The notes: a model not told the origin generated them from the letters alone. A stretch of DNA of 64,000 nucleotides from Hymenobacter taeanensis (GCF_013137895.1 NZ_CP053538.1:3255001-3319000); one strand, 5' to 3'. Numbered from the stretch's first letter, positions 26,901 to 35,957 are shown. Numbers and translations are program-made.

Positions 26901-27077
26901 ACCGGCGCCGTTCTCATCGAGCACGCGGCCCTTTACCGGAACGTCGGCAGTGGTACCGGGGGCCGGTGTAGCGTGGCCTAGTGCAGAGGCCTGCGAGGGC
27001 GCAACGGTGGCCAGCGGCAAGGCGGCGAGCAGCGTGAGTCCGGCGGCCCGACGCAGCGAGGGTACGGTGTGTTTCAT
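23913..27077 (-). CDS. SusC/RagA TonB-linked outer-membrane transporter (fructan locus)
   Basis: 1054 aa from the ATG at 27077; an ATG 10 codons upstream gives a weaker signal peptide. Order: signal peptide, carboxypeptidase-regulatory-like domain (VKGRVLDENGAGMPGVTIV), LDEVVVTGYQTQRKADL, plug domain with VRIRGIGTLGNNDPLYVIDG and DASAASIYGSRAGNGVI, then a 22-strand barrel ending GLNVSF. Imports oligosaccharides with SusD using TonB energy. First gene of the fructan operon; its promoter must lie in the 560-base AT-rich gap 27078-27640. Confidence 0.95.
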   Translation of the reverse strand: MKHTVPSLRRAAGLTLLAALPLATVAPSQASALGHATPAPGTTADVPVKGRVLDENGAGMPGVTIVAKGTAIGTSTDNDGNFTLSVPDNVTTLLVSFVGYKSQEVAVAGGNFNITLAPDAAALDEVVVTGYQTQRKADLTGAVAVVKTEEIKDMASNDVTRNLQGRVPGVQITTDGAPGSAATVRIRGIGTLGNNDPLYVIDGIPTKEGINQINQNDIESIQVLKDASAASIYGSRAGNGVIIITTKKAKKGATRVDFSTFFSVQQPGPHIKLLNTQDYGRVYGQAAINDGTVPSLPYYNFQTHRDAGGKLVLDGVTVPEFIDADKTQRASNTDWFKETQQNALIQSYNLSLSSGSERGGALFSLNYYDNSGTLKHTSFDRMTARINSDYNFLEGKLKVGENLTVVKSQRAEFDLNLVRDRTTQLPSIVPVHTVDGVGWGGPVAGMSDRDNPLRLLTDNQQNRSNTGRVFGNLFADAEILKGLHLRTSFGIDYSLFKYRQIYKTYKAGFLSEQNNRVTDNNRFWGNWVWQNTLNYDMTLGGKHQLGFVAGTERISYYDESSYASRTNFASEDPNYAYLDAGAANKDNGGGATAYRLASYFGKINYSFADRYLLSATIRRDGSSRFGQDERFGVFPALSAGWRLSEETFVKDAVPFLSDLKLRAGWGQTGNQDIANFASRGLYQSLLGTLDPNFDYDHGTAYDIYGNDTNLPSGYRRFQRSNPSLKWETTTQTNVGLDFGLLQNKLSGSVDYFVKNSKDILVNLPFLAVVGEGGDKFVNGASIQNKGWEFLLSYQSELTNGLTYGITGNLSTYRNKLTYLPDEVINAYGGNGQDVTRLGHSINAVYGYVADGLYQNSAEVSGGPTQVGAAPGRIRYKDLNGDGKVDNFDQTWITEGVPDFNYGLNLSAGYKGFDVQVFFQGVQGLYAFNNAKFRTDFSSIASGENWGQRLLDAWTPTNTGSTIPAATLINTNNEGRASTYFIENASYMKLRNVQVGYSLPSGLVSRFKLQGVRLYVQGQNIFTVKSKEYTGADPEVTNYQYPLPRIFTTGLNVSF

Positions 27078-27299
27078 GTGGGAATTAGAAAGAGAAGTGT
27101 GGGACAATCTGGCAGCACTCAGGCAGGAGAAGCCATGACGCTGATGGGTTCTACATAGGCTACTTATGGTCCACTAGTACCCACTGGTTAGAGTCAGGAA
27201 GGGAATACCTATCCCAGTAGCAGAGCCGAAGAACTGTTCCAAATATCCGGGAGTATCAGAGCACAGGCTTACTCTATTCACTCAAAGTCTTTTGAATTT

Positions 27300-27345
27300 G
27301 TGTCAATATTGATTTGTGTTATATAATATTGTAAATCAACAAATT
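27300..27345. promoter_or_regulatory. AT-rich interleaved dyads upstream of the fructan SusC
   Basis: CAATATT (27304-27310) pairs with AATATTG (27325-27331), and overlapping TTGATTT (27309-27315) pairs with AAATCAA (27333-27339). They sit about 230 bases upstream of the SusC start in the only long AT-rich stretch nearby. This may be the site for the hybrid regulator, but nothing proves it. The remainder of 27078-27588 shows no gene. Confidence 0.35.
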
Positions 27346-27588
27346 GTATTGTGTTTAATGGTTTTGTTACAGCCCATGATTTTCGTTTTTGATACCTGTT
27401 TTTAAAAATGATACATGGGTTTTGACATGTTGTGACGGCACTATATCATGATGAGCTGCATAGTATTGGAGGCATGCCTGCCTACCAAGGCCGTGACCTC
27501 ACGCACCACCTGCCAGCAAGCCGATATATCACCTGCGCGGCACCATGTTGCTAGGCCACTCTAGCAGGAGGTGAAAAGCAACTTTATT

Positions 27589-27618
27589 TTTGACCTTTCG
27601 TTCAAATATCTATCTTTG
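27589..27618 (+). promoter_or_regulatory. Promoter and TetR operator of the TetR gene
   Basis: TTG at 27590-27592, an 18-base spacer, then TATCTTTG at 27611-27618: a full Bacteroidota promoter. The dyad TTTGACCTTTCGTTCAAA (27589-27606, one mismatch between arms) covers the -33 element. It matches the dyad at 28245-28262, so the TetR protein probably represses itself. Confidence 0.75.
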
Positions 27619-27641
27619 CCTCCTTACTTCTCCGCAGTGCT

Positions 27642-28229
27642 ATGGCTCGCCCCGCCAAATACGACCGTGATGTGATGCTAGAAAAAGCCCTGGACCTTTT
27701 CTGGACCAGGGGCTACGAAGCCACGTCGGTGCAGGACCTGCTTACTGGCCTAGACATTCACCGCGGCACGCTCTACGACTCCTTCGGCGACAAGCACACG
27801 CTCTATCTAGAGGTGCTTGATTTCTACCAGAAGAAAGTAGGCGCTAAGCTGCTGACTATTCTGCAGCAGCCCGGCTCAAAGAAGGCCGCTATCCAGGCGC
27901 TGTTTCAGACGATGGTCAACAACTTCGCTACTGACAATGGGCGTCGGGGCTGCCTGTACACTAATGCCACCATGGAGCTGAGCCTGTGCGATGAACAGGT
28001 AGCGGCGAAAGTTGCCCTTAGTCAACAGCAGCTAGGGCAGGGGTTACTGAAGGCGCTCCAGGAAGCCCAGGCGGCGGGGGAAATACCAAGCCGCTCACCC
28101 CAGGAGTTGCAGGTGCTGGCCGCTTTCCTGCTCAATAATCTGCAGGGCTTGCGCGTACTGGCCCGCACCCATGAGAATGTGCGGGAGCTTCATCAGATAG
28201 CGAAATTGGCCCTGGCCGCCCTCGATTAA
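27642..28229 (+). CDS. TetR/AcrR-family repressor
   Basis: 195 aa. N-terminal helix-turn-helix at residues about 8-55 ([20 protein letters not shown], then [14 protein letters not shown]) and an all-helical ligand domain with the C-terminal motif [20 protein letters not shown] seen in the AcrR_C / YcdC-like group. It precedes an SDR gene by 66 bases on the same strand, with matching operator dyads in front of both genes. Likely responds to a small hydrophobic or carbonyl compound handled by the SDR (inference). Confidence 0.92.
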   Translation: MARPAKYDRDVMLEKALDLFWTRGYEATSVQDLLTGLDIHRGTLYDSFGDKHTLYLEVLDFYQKKVGAKLLTILQQPGSKKAAIQALFQTMVNNFATDNGRRGCLYTNATMELSLCDEQVAAKVALSQQQLGQGLLKALQEAQAAGEIPSRSPQELQVLAAFLLNNLQGLRVLARTHENVRELHQIAKLALAALD

Positions 28230-28244
28230 TTTTTTTGTCTTGTT

Positions 28245-28262
28245 TTTGACCGATTGGTCAAA
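28245..28262. promoter_or_regulatory. TetR operator in front of the SDR gene
   Basis: Perfect dyad TTTGACCGATTGGTCAAA with 7-bp arms and a 4-base centre, 33 bases before the SDR start. The same spacing and arms occur at 27589-27606. Confidence 0.75.
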
Positions 28263-28295
28263 TTCGTTTTTTCTCTTTTCATCTTACTCCATCTC

Positions 28296-29066
28296 ATGGA
28301 AAACGTACAAAATTCAGGGAGGCCGCTTGCCGGCAAAGTAGCCATTGTAACGGGCGCCTCACGCGGAATTGGGCGGGCGGTGGCCGAGCAGCTAGGCCAG
28401 CAGGGCGCGGCAGTGGTGGTCAACTACTCTCAAAATGCCACTAAAGCCGAGGAAGTAGTAGCGGCCCTCATAGCCCAAGGAGGCCGGGCGCTGGCCGTGC
28501 AGGCCAATATCGGTAACGCTAGTGATATACGCCGCCTGTTTGAGCAAACCCAGCAGGAGTTTGGCCGCCTTGATATTCTGGTTAACAACGCCGGGGTTGC
28601 GGGAGAGCCAGCGTTCGGCTCCCTCGATGAGGTGGGCTTTGCGGCCTTGTTTGATGTGAATGTGCGCGGCGTGCTGTTTGCGGCCCAAGAAGCTGCTGCG
28701 CGCTTCGGCCCTGATGGTGGGCGCATCATCAACTTATCGTCGGTGCTGGGCAGCCGCCCCTCCACCATGAGTGTGGCCTACGGAGCTACCAAAGCGGCGG
28801 TTGACTCTATCACCAAAAGTCTGGCGGCGTTGCTGGGGCCGCGCGGCATTCGGGTAAACGCCGTAGCGCCGGGCCTAACGGCCACCGACATGGCCAGTGG
28901 CTTCCCGGAGGAAGTACGCAACTACATTGCCCAATCTACCGCCCTGGGTCGGTTGGGCAATGCGGGGGATATTGCCGCGGTAGTAACGTTTCTGGCCAGT
29001 GACGCCGGCAGCTGGATTACGGGGCAAACCCTCTACGCCGATGGCGGAAACTGGGGTGCGGCCTAA
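28296..29066 (+). CDS. Short-chain dehydrogenase/reductase
   Basis: 256 aa from the ATG at 28296 ([18 protein letters not shown]). Classical [14 protein letters not shown] cofactor loop, NNAG at about residue 93, catalytic S in LSSVLG and YGATK (Y..K pair). The N40-like region [11 protein letters not shown] suggests NADPH. Closest to FabG-like or glucose/3-ketoacyl reductases; substrate unknown. Regulated with the upstream TetR gene through the operator at 28245-28262. Confidence 0.9.
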   Translation: MENVQNSGRPLAGKVAIVTGASRGIGRAVAEQLGQQGAAVVVNYSQNATKAEEVVAALIAQGGRALAVQANIGNASDIRRLFEQTQQEFGRLDILVNNAGVAGEPAFGSLDEVGFAALFDVNVRGVLFAAQEAAARFGPDGGRIINLSSVLGSRPSTMSVAYGATKAAVDSITKSLAALLGPRGIRVNAVAPGLTATDMASGFPEEVRNYIAQSTALGRLGNAGDIAAVVTFLASDAGSWITGQTLYADGGNWGAA

Positions 29067-29184
29067 ACTATATCGTGTGCTGGCTTCGAGGAAGCACGGG
29101 AGCCAACAGGCCGCCGGATCAAACATGACGGAGGCATAACACCGCACCTATGCAATAGAGCCCTTAATAAAAAGTGGAAGGCTG

Positions 29185-29228
29185 CATCAAGCCTGCTGAT
29201 TCACCATTGCGAATCAGCAGGCTTGATG
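29185..29228. terminator. Bidirectional hairpin between SDR and hybrid kinase
   Basis: Perfect 18-bp arms 29185-29202 and 29211-29228 with an 8-base loop, in the convergent gap. No long T-run follows, so it may be a weak terminator. Upstream, 29116-29131 (GGATCAAACATGACGG) resembles half of the 20449-20577 palindrome. Confidence 0.65.
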
Positions 29229-29240
29229 TGCTACAGCCGG

Positions 29241-32024
29241 CTAGCCAGCTGTGGTATGCATGGCCCGAAACTCAGAGGGCGAAACTTGGTAGCGTGCTTT
29301 GAAGCTGGTAGAGAAATACGAGGGCGAGGAAAAGCCAAGCTGGTAGGCCACTTCGGCAATGGTCAGCTCATCATCGAGCAGGAGCTGGCGGGCTTTGGTA
29401 AGGCGGATTCCCTGAATAAAATCAGTAACGCCGGTGCCCAGCACGGCCTTTACTTTGCGGTAGAGCTGCACCCGCGAAATACCGAGGCTGCGAGCCACAT
29501 CCTCCACGCTGAGCTCCGAGCGGCTAAGGTTAGCTTCTATAATGGCCGTGAGGTCGGCCAGGAACTTCTGGTCTACGCGCTGCGGAGCCACTGTAACGGT
29601 GTCTACGGAAAGCTCCCGCCGGAAATGCTCCCGCTGTTTCTCGCGGTTGGCAAGCAACGTGCGCAGGCTTTCGAGCAGAAACGTGGGGTTGAAGGGTTTA
29701 GTGAGGTAAAGGTCGGCGCCAGCCTGCACGCCTTCTACCTGCTGCTCGGGGGCATTGCGGGCCGTAAGCAGCACCACTGGTATATGGGAGGTGCGCCAGT
29801 CGCCTTTTAGTTGGGCTACCACTTCCAGGCCACTCAGCTCGGGCAGCATCACATCGCACACAATCAGGTCAGGGATTGACTCCGCGGCCATTCGTAGGCC
29901 AGTAGCCCCATCGAAAGCCGTGCTTACCTGGAAGTGTGGCTGCAGCTTCTGCGCCAGAAAGGCGTTGACTTCGGGGTTATCCTCAATAACGAGCACCAGG
30001 GCTTCGCTGCTGGCGCCCGTCGCAAGTGTGCCGGCAAGGTCTGGTGCTAAGCCCGGGTTGGTAATGCCTTCATCAAGCGCGAATGCCGGCGAAACCAGGG
30101 CAGATGGGCTATCAGAACGCAGGGTAGCGGGCAGCTCCAGGGGCAGCGTTACCACGAAGGTGCTGCCCTTGCCGGGCTGGCTGGTGAAGGTAAGCTGGCC
30201 TTGGTGCAGGCGAGTGAGACCCAGCGCCAGGGCCAGGCCCATGCCAGAGCCTTTCGCCACTGACTGCTGGCCTTGGTAAAACCACTCAAAAATGTGGGCT
30301 TTGTCTTCATCTGAAATGCCGCTGCCGTCATCTTCCACGCTTATGCGCACCGTGCGGTCGGCGGGCAGGGGCTGAATGCTGACGGTGATGTGGCCCCGGT
30401 CGGGCGTAAACTTTAGGGCGTTGCTGAGCAGATTAAAGAATACCTTATCCAGAATGTTCACATCAAACCAGAGCGGAATAACCGGCTCTGCGGGCAGAAA
30501 GCGTAGACTAATGCCGCGCTGCCGGGCTGGCCGCTCAAACACATCCATAATCTCGCGCACAAACGCCACCAGGTTGCCCTCGGTAGCGCGCACGGGCATT
30601 TTGCCCACATCAATCTTGCGGAAATCCATGAGCTGATTAACGAGTTGCAGCAGGCGCTGGGCATTGCGCCGGATGAGGCCCAGGTCCTGGCGCTGGGCGG
30701 CGGGCATCTCCGGGCCGCTGGTGAGCATTTCCTCAACGGGCCCCAAAATAAGTGTAAGCGGGGTGCGCAGCTCGTGCGAAAAGTTGGTAAAGAAGCGAAG
30801 CTTGGCCTCCGTCTCTACCCGGGCCCGCTCCGCAAACTCCTGAATCTGGTTGCGCTGCGAGAGTATTTCCTGATTCTGCTCGCCCAGCTGCCGATTGATG
30901 CGCCGGTTGGCCCGAAACGCCCGCCACACCAGCAGGCCTAGCACGCCCGCGCCCAGCAGCGCCGCCGCCAATACGTACAGCACCGTTTGCTGGCTGGCGT
31001 AGGTGTCGCGCTGCTGCTGTAGGAGCCGCTGCTGGCGCTGAATGTCCTGCTGCTGGCTGGTGAGCTTTTCGGTCTGGAGCTTCATGGTGAGCACGTTGGT
31101 CGAGTCGATGACCATGGTGCTGAGCGTGTTCTCTTTCTCGTAGGTCTCTTTGCGCAGAATTTTCATGGCCGTCCGGATGGCCTCTTCCCCGCCGGGCGGG
31201 TACAGCATGGTAGCCGCCAGCACGCCATCCTGCACAAACTGCAGGCCTCCGTGCGGCCCCGGCAGCCCATCAACCCCAATCACCCGAATGCGCTGATCAA
31301 GGCCCAGCTTCTTACAGACCTGATAGGCACCCAGGGCCATGCGGTCGTTGTGGGCAAAAATCAGGTTGGTTTCAGGGTGCTGGCGCAGTATGGTGGGCAG
31401 GCGCGCCATTACGGAGGGGCGCTTCCAGTCGCCGTGCACTTGAGCCACTAAGTGTAGGCCAGGGTAGGAGGCCAGTGCCTGTGCAAAGCCCCGGTGCCGA
31501 TCTACGGCCGGAGAGGCGCCGGGCGCGCCCAGCACCTCCAGCACGTTGCCCCGGCCCTGCAGCAGGTTGCCTACGTAGTTGCCGGCGGCCTGGCCCACCT
31601 CCAGGTTATTGCCACCCACGTAAGCCGTGTAGAGCTTAGACGTGGTACGCCGGTCAAGAATCACGACGGGAATGCCCCGGTTAAAGGCTTCTTCTACGAT
31701 GGGCGTAATGGGCTCAGCCTCGTTGGCGGATACGATGAGCAGATCTACCTTTTCCCGCAGGAACTCCCGGATCTGCTTTTCCTGCAGCCGGCTGTCATCG
31801 TGGGCATCCTTGATGCGAAAGCGCACTTCGGGATAAAAGCTCAGCTCCTTCTGCATGCCCGCCAGCATAGCCTGCCGCCACGCATCGCCATTGGTACACT
31901 GCGAAAAGCCGATGGTGTACTTGGGAGGTGGGGTAGAAGGGGAGCAGCCCACCAACCACAGCAGAATGCCGCAGCATAGGCCGCAGAGCCTAAAAAACGC
32001 CGGTAGGAAAGAACAACGATTCAT
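29241..32024 (-). CDS. Hybrid two-component system regulator with sugar-binding sensor
   Basis: 927 aa from the ATG at 32024, with a lipobox-like LLWLVGC. Domains in order: periplasmic LacI/ribose-binding-type sugar domain (about 30-320; YTIGFSQC, VILDRRTT, FAHNDRMALGAYQ), a glutamine-rich coiled coil, one membrane helix (about 350-373), HisKA with H near 417 (FSHELRTPLTLIL), HATPase (GSGMGLALALGL), receiver with D near 724 (LIVCDVMLPELSG) and an AraC-type double HTH at the end. One protein senses sugar outside and binds DNA inside. The Bacteroides fructan regulator BT1754 has this same sensor type and binds fructose, so this gene probably controls the fructan locus 2.2 kb away. Confidence 0.92.
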   Translation of the reverse strand: MNRCSFLPAFFRLCGLCCGILLWLVGCSPSTPPPKYTIGFSQCTNGDAWRQAMLAGMQKELSFYPEVRFRIKDAHDDSRLQEKQIREFLREKVDLLIVSANEAEPITPIVEEAFNRGIPVVILDRRTTSKLYTAYVGGNNLEVGQAAGNYVGNLLQGRGNVLEVLGAPGASPAVDRHRGFAQALASYPGLHLVAQVHGDWKRPSVMARLPTILRQHPETNLIFAHNDRMALGAYQVCKKLGLDQRIRVIGVDGLPGPHGGLQFVQDGVLAATMLYPPGGEEAIRTAMKILRKETYEKENTLSTMVIDSTNVLTMKLQTEKLTSQQQDIQRQQRLLQQQRDTYASQQTVLYVLAAALLGAGVLGLLVWRAFRANRRINRQLGEQNQEILSQRNQIQEFAERARVETEAKLRFFTNFSHELRTPLTLILGPVEEMLTSGPEMPAAQRQDLGLIRRNAQRLLQLVNQLMDFRKIDVGKMPVRATEGNLVAFVREIMDVFERPARQRGISLRFLPAEPVIPLWFDVNILDKVFFNLLSNALKFTPDRGHITVSIQPLPADRTVRISVEDDGSGISDEDKAHIFEWFYQGQQSVAKGSGMGLALALGLTRLHQGQLTFTSQPGKGSTFVVTLPLELPATLRSDSPSALVSPAFALDEGITNPGLAPDLAGTLATGASSEALVLVIEDNPEVNAFLAQKLQPHFQVSTAFDGATGLRMAAESIPDLIVCDVMLPELSGLEVVAQLKGDWRTSHIPVVLLTARNAPEQQVEGVQAGADLYLTKPFNPTFLLESLRTLLANREKQREHFRRELSVDTVTVAPQRVDQKFLADLTAIIEANLSRSELSVEDVARSLGISRVQLYRKVKAVLGTGVTDFIQGIRLTKARQLLLDDELTIAEVAYQLGFSSPSYFSTSFKARYQVSPSEFRAMHTTAG

Positions 32025-32165
32025 GGGAATTAGAGGAGCGGACACCCAAGTTTCGCATTTCTTCGCAATAAGCCCGCGAAGTGCCGCTAACCGGAGCTCA
32101 ACTGACGTCAACTTAACGGCCGGAATCTGTGTTCTCTCCTCAAGAATAGCCCCGCATATTCGCCG

Positions 32166-32173
32166 TATCTTTG
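32166..32173 (+). promoter_or_regulatory. Promoter box of the Fur-family gene
   Basis: TATCTTTG ends 7 bases before the ATG at 32181, so the transcript would have almost no leader. No good TTG element is seen at the right distance. Confidence 0.45.
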
Positions 32174-32180
32174 TAGTTCT

Positions 32181-32606
32181 ATGGCAAGTTCTGACCGTAT
32201 TTCACAAACCCTCGTTCGCCACGAGCTGCGCCAGACGCCCGTGCGCCGGGCCGTGCTCCAAACGCTGCTTGATTCCTCCTTCGCCCTTTCGGGGAATGAG
32301 ATTGAGCAAAAGATTGGGAGCGAGATTGACCGAATCACGCTGTATCGCACCCTCAAAACCTTTGAGGAAAGCGGTCTGATTCATCGGGTGATTGATACCA
32401 GCGACACGGTGCGCTACGCCGCCTGCTCTATTGAATGCAGTGCCCACGAGCACTTTGATAACCACGTGCATTTTAAGTGTACCAATTGCCAGCACATTTA
32501 CTGCCTTAACCAGGTAGCCATTCCGGCCGTGACGCTGCCCGCTAAGTTTGAGGCTAAAACCCGCGACTACCTGCTGGCCGGGGTGTGCCGCGAGTGCCAG
32601 GAATAA
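32181..32606 (+). CDS. Fur-family metal/peroxide regulator
   Basis: 141 aa. Winged-helix domain residues 1-85 (ALSGNEIEQKIGSEIDRITLYRTL, with the TLYRTLKTF recognition helix), then the dimer domain with HEHFDNHVHF and two CxxC pairs (CTNC and CREC) for structural zinc. It may be Fur, Zur or PerR; the short sequence gives no clear decision, and neighbours (an unknown secreted protein) do not help. Confidence 0.9.
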   Translation: MASSDRISQTLVRHELRQTPVRRAVLQTLLDSSFALSGNEIEQKIGSEIDRITLYRTLKTFEESGLIHRVIDTSDTVRYAACSIECSAHEHFDNHVHFKCTNCQHIYCLNQVAIPAVTLPAKFEAKTRDYLLAGVCRECQE

Positions 32607-32673
32607 CGAGCCGTTCAGCCGGGCTGCTGGCCCTTAAAACGGGATATATAGTTGTATTTCGCAACTTGGCCCC

Positions 32674-33192
32674 ATGTGGCGTATCCTAATACCCTTTGAA
32701 ACAGTAAAGCGCCAACTGTATAGCTGGCGCTTTTGCCTTGTCCTGTTTCTGCTACTGCTGGCGCAGAGCGTGCAGGCGCAGGTGCCACAGGCGCTGGTAG
32801 GGCGCTGGGCGCTGCAGCAGATTTCCTTTGAGGCCCGTAGGCCACTGCCCGATTCATTGCAGCAAAAGCTGTTCTACAGCCCCGCCGGTGAAACCAACTC
32901 TGCCGTGAAGGAAGGCACGCTCACCGTACAAATAGAGTTCCGGGCCGATGGTACGTACCGCTACGAGATGATTCGGGAGAAGCAGCCCTTCTACACAGAG
33001 CAAGGCCGCTACCAAGTAAAAAACGGCGTGCTCACCAGTTACAGCGCAGACACCGACCACTCAGCCCCAACCCTCGACACTCAGGCAATTACAAAGCTGA
33101 CGCGGAAAGTACTGCAAGTGGAAATTCCTATCTGGAAGCCGGAACAGAGGGTGTTCCAACAAATTCGCTACGTACGGCTAGCCAACCGCTAG
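32674..33192 (+). CDS. Secreted lipocalin-like protein
   Basis: 172 aa. Signal peptide (FCLVLFLLLLAQSVQAQ), then about 140 residues starting LVGRWALQQISFE and containing VQIEFRADGTYRYEM and GRYQVKNGVLTSYS, the pattern of small lipocalin-like beta-barrels of Bacteroidota (GxW near the N-terminus). Ligand unknown. Starts 67 bases after the Fur-family gene and may share its transcript. Confidence 0.65.
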   Translation: MWRILIPFETVKRQLYSWRFCLVLFLLLLAQSVQAQVPQALVGRWALQQISFEARRPLPDSLQQKLFYSPAGETNSAVKEGTLTVQIEFRADGTYRYEMIREKQPFYTEQGRYQVKNGVLTSYSADTDHSAPTLDTQAITKLTRKVLQVEIPIWKPEQRVFQQIRYVRLANR

Positions 33193-33295
33193 TGGCCTGA
33201 AAAGGGGGAGCCAAAAAGCTTTGGTCAGTTTGCATTGGCGAAAGACAGCTTAGCTGAATACTGCACTAATTTGGTTGAATCCATCAGCCCTGTAC

Positions 33296-33391
33296 GTCAT
33301 TCTGATGCAGGAAAGATCCTCTCAGCAGTGCACAACTAGCCTAACGCCTCGTGCTACTATGAGAAGATCTTTTCTGCGTCAGGATGACATG
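33296..33391. repeat. GTCATTCTGA-type hairpin between convergent genes
   Basis: Arms 33296-33324 and about 33363-33391 are inverted with four mismatches (GTCATTCTGATGCAGGAAAG against GTCATCCTGACGCAGAAAAG). Relative of the GTCATTCCGAGCG family. It probably serves as terminator for both neighbours. Confidence 0.65.
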
Positions 33392-33413
33392 CTGTCGAAA
33401 CTGATAGTAGGGT

Positions 33414-34490
33414 CTAGGCCTGTTCTGGTGCTGGAGTTACATCCGGCTGTTGCTTGTAGTGCACATTGGACTGCTCCCGCAGGCGCTGGGCAGCGTACTC
33501 GGCCGTAATATCGCGCTGGGCATTGGCTAGCAGCTCATAGCCCACCATAAACTTACGAACCGTGGCTGAGCGCAACAGGGGTGGGTAGAAGTGCATGTGC
33601 AGGTGCCATTCCGGGTGCTCCTGCCCATCGGTGGGGCGCTGGTGCAGGCCAGCGGAGTATGGGAAAGAGGTCTGGAAGAGGTTGTCGTAGCGGATGGTGA
33701 GCTGCTGTATGGCTTCGGCCAGCGCATCTTTCTCTTCGTCAGTGAGTTGGGTGATATCCTGCACGTGGCGGCGGGGTACCACCAGTGTTTCAAAGGGCCA
33801 GATGGCCCAGTACGGCACCAGCACCACCCAGTGCGCATTCTCAAATACGATGCGCTGCTGCTCTTGGCCTTCAATTCTCAGATAATCAGAGAGCAGGCTG
33901 CGGCCGTTCTTTTCAAAGTAAGCCAGCTGCTGGGTTGTCTCCTTAGCGGGCTCACCGGGTACGGTGCGCTGCGCCCAGATTTGCCCGTGCGGGTGCGGGT
34001 TAGAGCAGCCCATCACCTGACCTTTGTTCTCGAATATCTGCACGTAGTTGATGTCGGGCCGGGCCCCGAGGGTTCGGTACTCATCGGTCCAGACATCTAC
34101 CACGCGCCGGATGTCCGATACGCTCATTTCCGGTAGCGTCAGGTCGTGCCGTGGGGAGAAGCAGATAACGCGTCCCACTCCCGACTCCGCCTCTGCCCGC
34201 AATAGGCCCCCAATGTCGGTAGAGCCGGTAGGTACCTCGGGCGTAAGGGCGGCAAAGTCGTTGTCGAATACGAACGTGCCTTCGTAGTTGGGGTTTACCT
34301 CTCCATTAGCGCGCGTGTTGCCGGGGCAGAGGTAGCAGGTAGGGTCGTAGGTAGGGCGCTGGCTACGGTCAGGGGCTTCCTGCTGACCCTGCCACGGCCG
34401 CTTAGAGCGGTGCGGCGACACCAGAATCCATTCGCCATTTAGCGGGTTAAAGCGCCGGTGCGCTTGCTCTTTCGGATTGAACTCACTCAT
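33414..34490 (-). CDS. galT: Galactose-1-phosphate uridylyltransferase
   Basis: 358 aa. Leloir pathway enzyme exchanging UDP between UDP-glucose and galactose-1-phosphate in the cytosol. Conserved features: [16 protein letters not shown] at the start, zinc-site cysteines in CYLCPGN, the active-site HPH in [13 protein letters not shown] and the C-terminal [11 protein letters not shown]. It follows galK by 80 bases on the same strand, forming a galK-galT operon. No galE or galM is in the window. Confidence 0.96.
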   Translation of the reverse strand: MSEFNPKEQAHRRFNPLNGEWILVSPHRSKRPWQGQQEAPDRSQRPTYDPTCYLCPGNTRANGEVNPNYEGTFVFDNDFAALTPEVPTGSTDIGGLLRAEAESGVGRVICFSPRHDLTLPEMSVSDIRRVVDVWTDEYRTLGARPDINYVQIFENKGQVMGCSNPHPHGQIWAQRTVPGEPAKETTQQLAYFEKNGRSLLSDYLRIEGQEQQRIVFENAHWVVLVPYWAIWPFETLVVPRRHVQDITQLTDEEKDALAEAIQQLTIRYDNLFQTSFPYSAGLHQRPTDGQEHPEWHLHMHFYPPLLRSATVRKFMVGYELLANAQRDITAEYAAQRLREQSNVHYKQQPDVTPAPEQA

Positions 34491-34570
34491 GATCTAAAAA
34501 GCTGGTACCCGCCTGCGGCAGGTTGGTAGATGAACGGGGCCCTAGGCCACTAGTTACCTTAGCTGATAGC

Positions 34571-35734
34571 TTACGCAATGGTAGGCTCCAGCACGCCTAC
34601 TCCGGCCGTAATGGTGGTCTGGTAGGTTTCGAGGGGCAGGCCTAGGCGCTGCTGGTAGCCTTGAGTAGCGTGCTGCACGAAGGCCTCAACCTGGCCGGTT
34701 TCTACCAGATTAATGGTGCAGCCGCCGAAGCCGCCCCCCATCATCCGGGAACCCAGCACCCCCGGAAATTCCTGGGCCAGTTCCACCAGTACATCCAGCT
34801 CAGGGCAGCTTACTTCGTACTTATCGCGCAGGCCAGCGTGCGAACCATACATTTCTTGGCCAAACGCGCGCAGGTCACCGGCTACCAAGCTCTGGCAGGC
34901 TGCTTCTACGCGCAGGTTTTCCTCCACCACGTAGCTGCAGCGGCGGTACACTACGTCGCCTAGCTCCTGCCGGTGCTCTTCCAGCTGGGCCAAGGTAGCA
35001 TCGCGCAGGCTTTGCACCTCAGGGTAATACTGCCGCAGAATAGATACACCTTGCTCGCACTCTTGGCGGCGGGTATTGTACTCAGAGCTGGCTAAGGAGT
35101 GCTTCACTCCTGAGTTGCACAGCACCAGTTGATGATGCGTGGTATCGAAGGGAAAATAGGCGTACTCCAACGACCGGCAGTCGAGGCGTACTACGTGGCC
35201 GGCCTGCCCAAACAAACTGGCGAACTGGTCCATGATGCCGCACTGTACGCCGGCATAGGTGTGCTCGGCCAGCTGGCTCATGCGGGCTAGCTGCATGCGC
35301 TCCAGGTTGGTGTTGAGCAGGGTGTTGAGGGCGAAGGCTAAGCCACATTCTACGGCCGCCGACGATGACAGGCCCGCGCCAATGGGCACATTGCCACCAA
35401 ACACGCAGTCGAAGCCGGGTATAGTTATTCCCTTGCCCTGAAACTGTGCTACTACGCCCAGCAGGTAATTAGCCCACTGCGTTTCGCTGGGATGCACAGC
35501 GGTTACCTCCGTCTGAAATGACTCCTGCTGATCGTAGGAGAACAGACGGATTTGGGAAGTTCCGTTCAGGCCTACCGCAAAAAATATTTCACGGTCGATG
35601 GCGGCGGGCAATACAAAGCCATTATTGTAATCCGTATGCTCACCAATCAGATTAACGCGGCCAGGAGCGCGCACCACCAGGGGCTGATGCTGGAACTGCT
35701 GCTCAAAGGCAGCCCGAATAGAGGACAAGGGCAT
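34571..35734 (-). CDS. galK: Galactokinase
   Basis: 387 aa from the ATG at 35734 (MPLSSIRAAFEQQ). GHMP-kinase motifs in order: substrate motif RVNLIGEHTDYNNGFVLP, ATP loop PIGAGLSSSAAVECG, and C-terminal GSRMMGGGFGGCTINLV. Phosphorylates galactose at C1. First gene of the galK-galT pair. Extra codons upstream of the chosen ATG do not resemble GalK. Galactose could come from pectin side chains handled elsewhere in this window (inference). Confidence 0.96.
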   Translation of the reverse strand: MPLSSIRAAFEQQFQHQPLVVRAPGRVNLIGEHTDYNNGFVLPAAIDREIFFAVGLNGTSQIRLFSYDQQESFQTEVTAVHPSETQWANYLLGVVAQFQGKGITIPGFDCVFGGNVPIGAGLSSSAAVECGLAFALNTLLNTNLERMQLARMSQLAEHTYAGVQCGIMDQFASLFGQAGHVVRLDCRSLEYAYFPFDTTHHQLVLCNSGVKHSLASSEYNTRRQECEQGVSILRQYYPEVQSLRDATLAQLEEHRQELGDVVYRRCSYVVEENLRVEAACQSLVAGDLRAFGQEMYGSHAGLRDKYEVSCPELDVLVELAQEFPGVLGSRMMGGGFGGCTINLVETGQVEAFVQHATQGYQQRLGLPLETYQTTITAGVGVLEPTIA

Positions 35735-35957
35735 AGCAAAAACGACAGAAGGGTGAAGAAAACAGCAGTACGCCGGCCTCAATATTAAGGTAGGGCGGCT
35801 GCATATCCTCATTCTACTTGCCTAACTGCTTTTTGGGTACCCTTTTTTGTGACTTAATAGCTAGCTAAAATGCCTGCCAAACTTCCAGGCCTGCTTGCGC
35901 GGTGTTCCCGTGGCACACTACAGAACGGCCCCGGTGTATCTGAGGCCCTGGGGTGTG

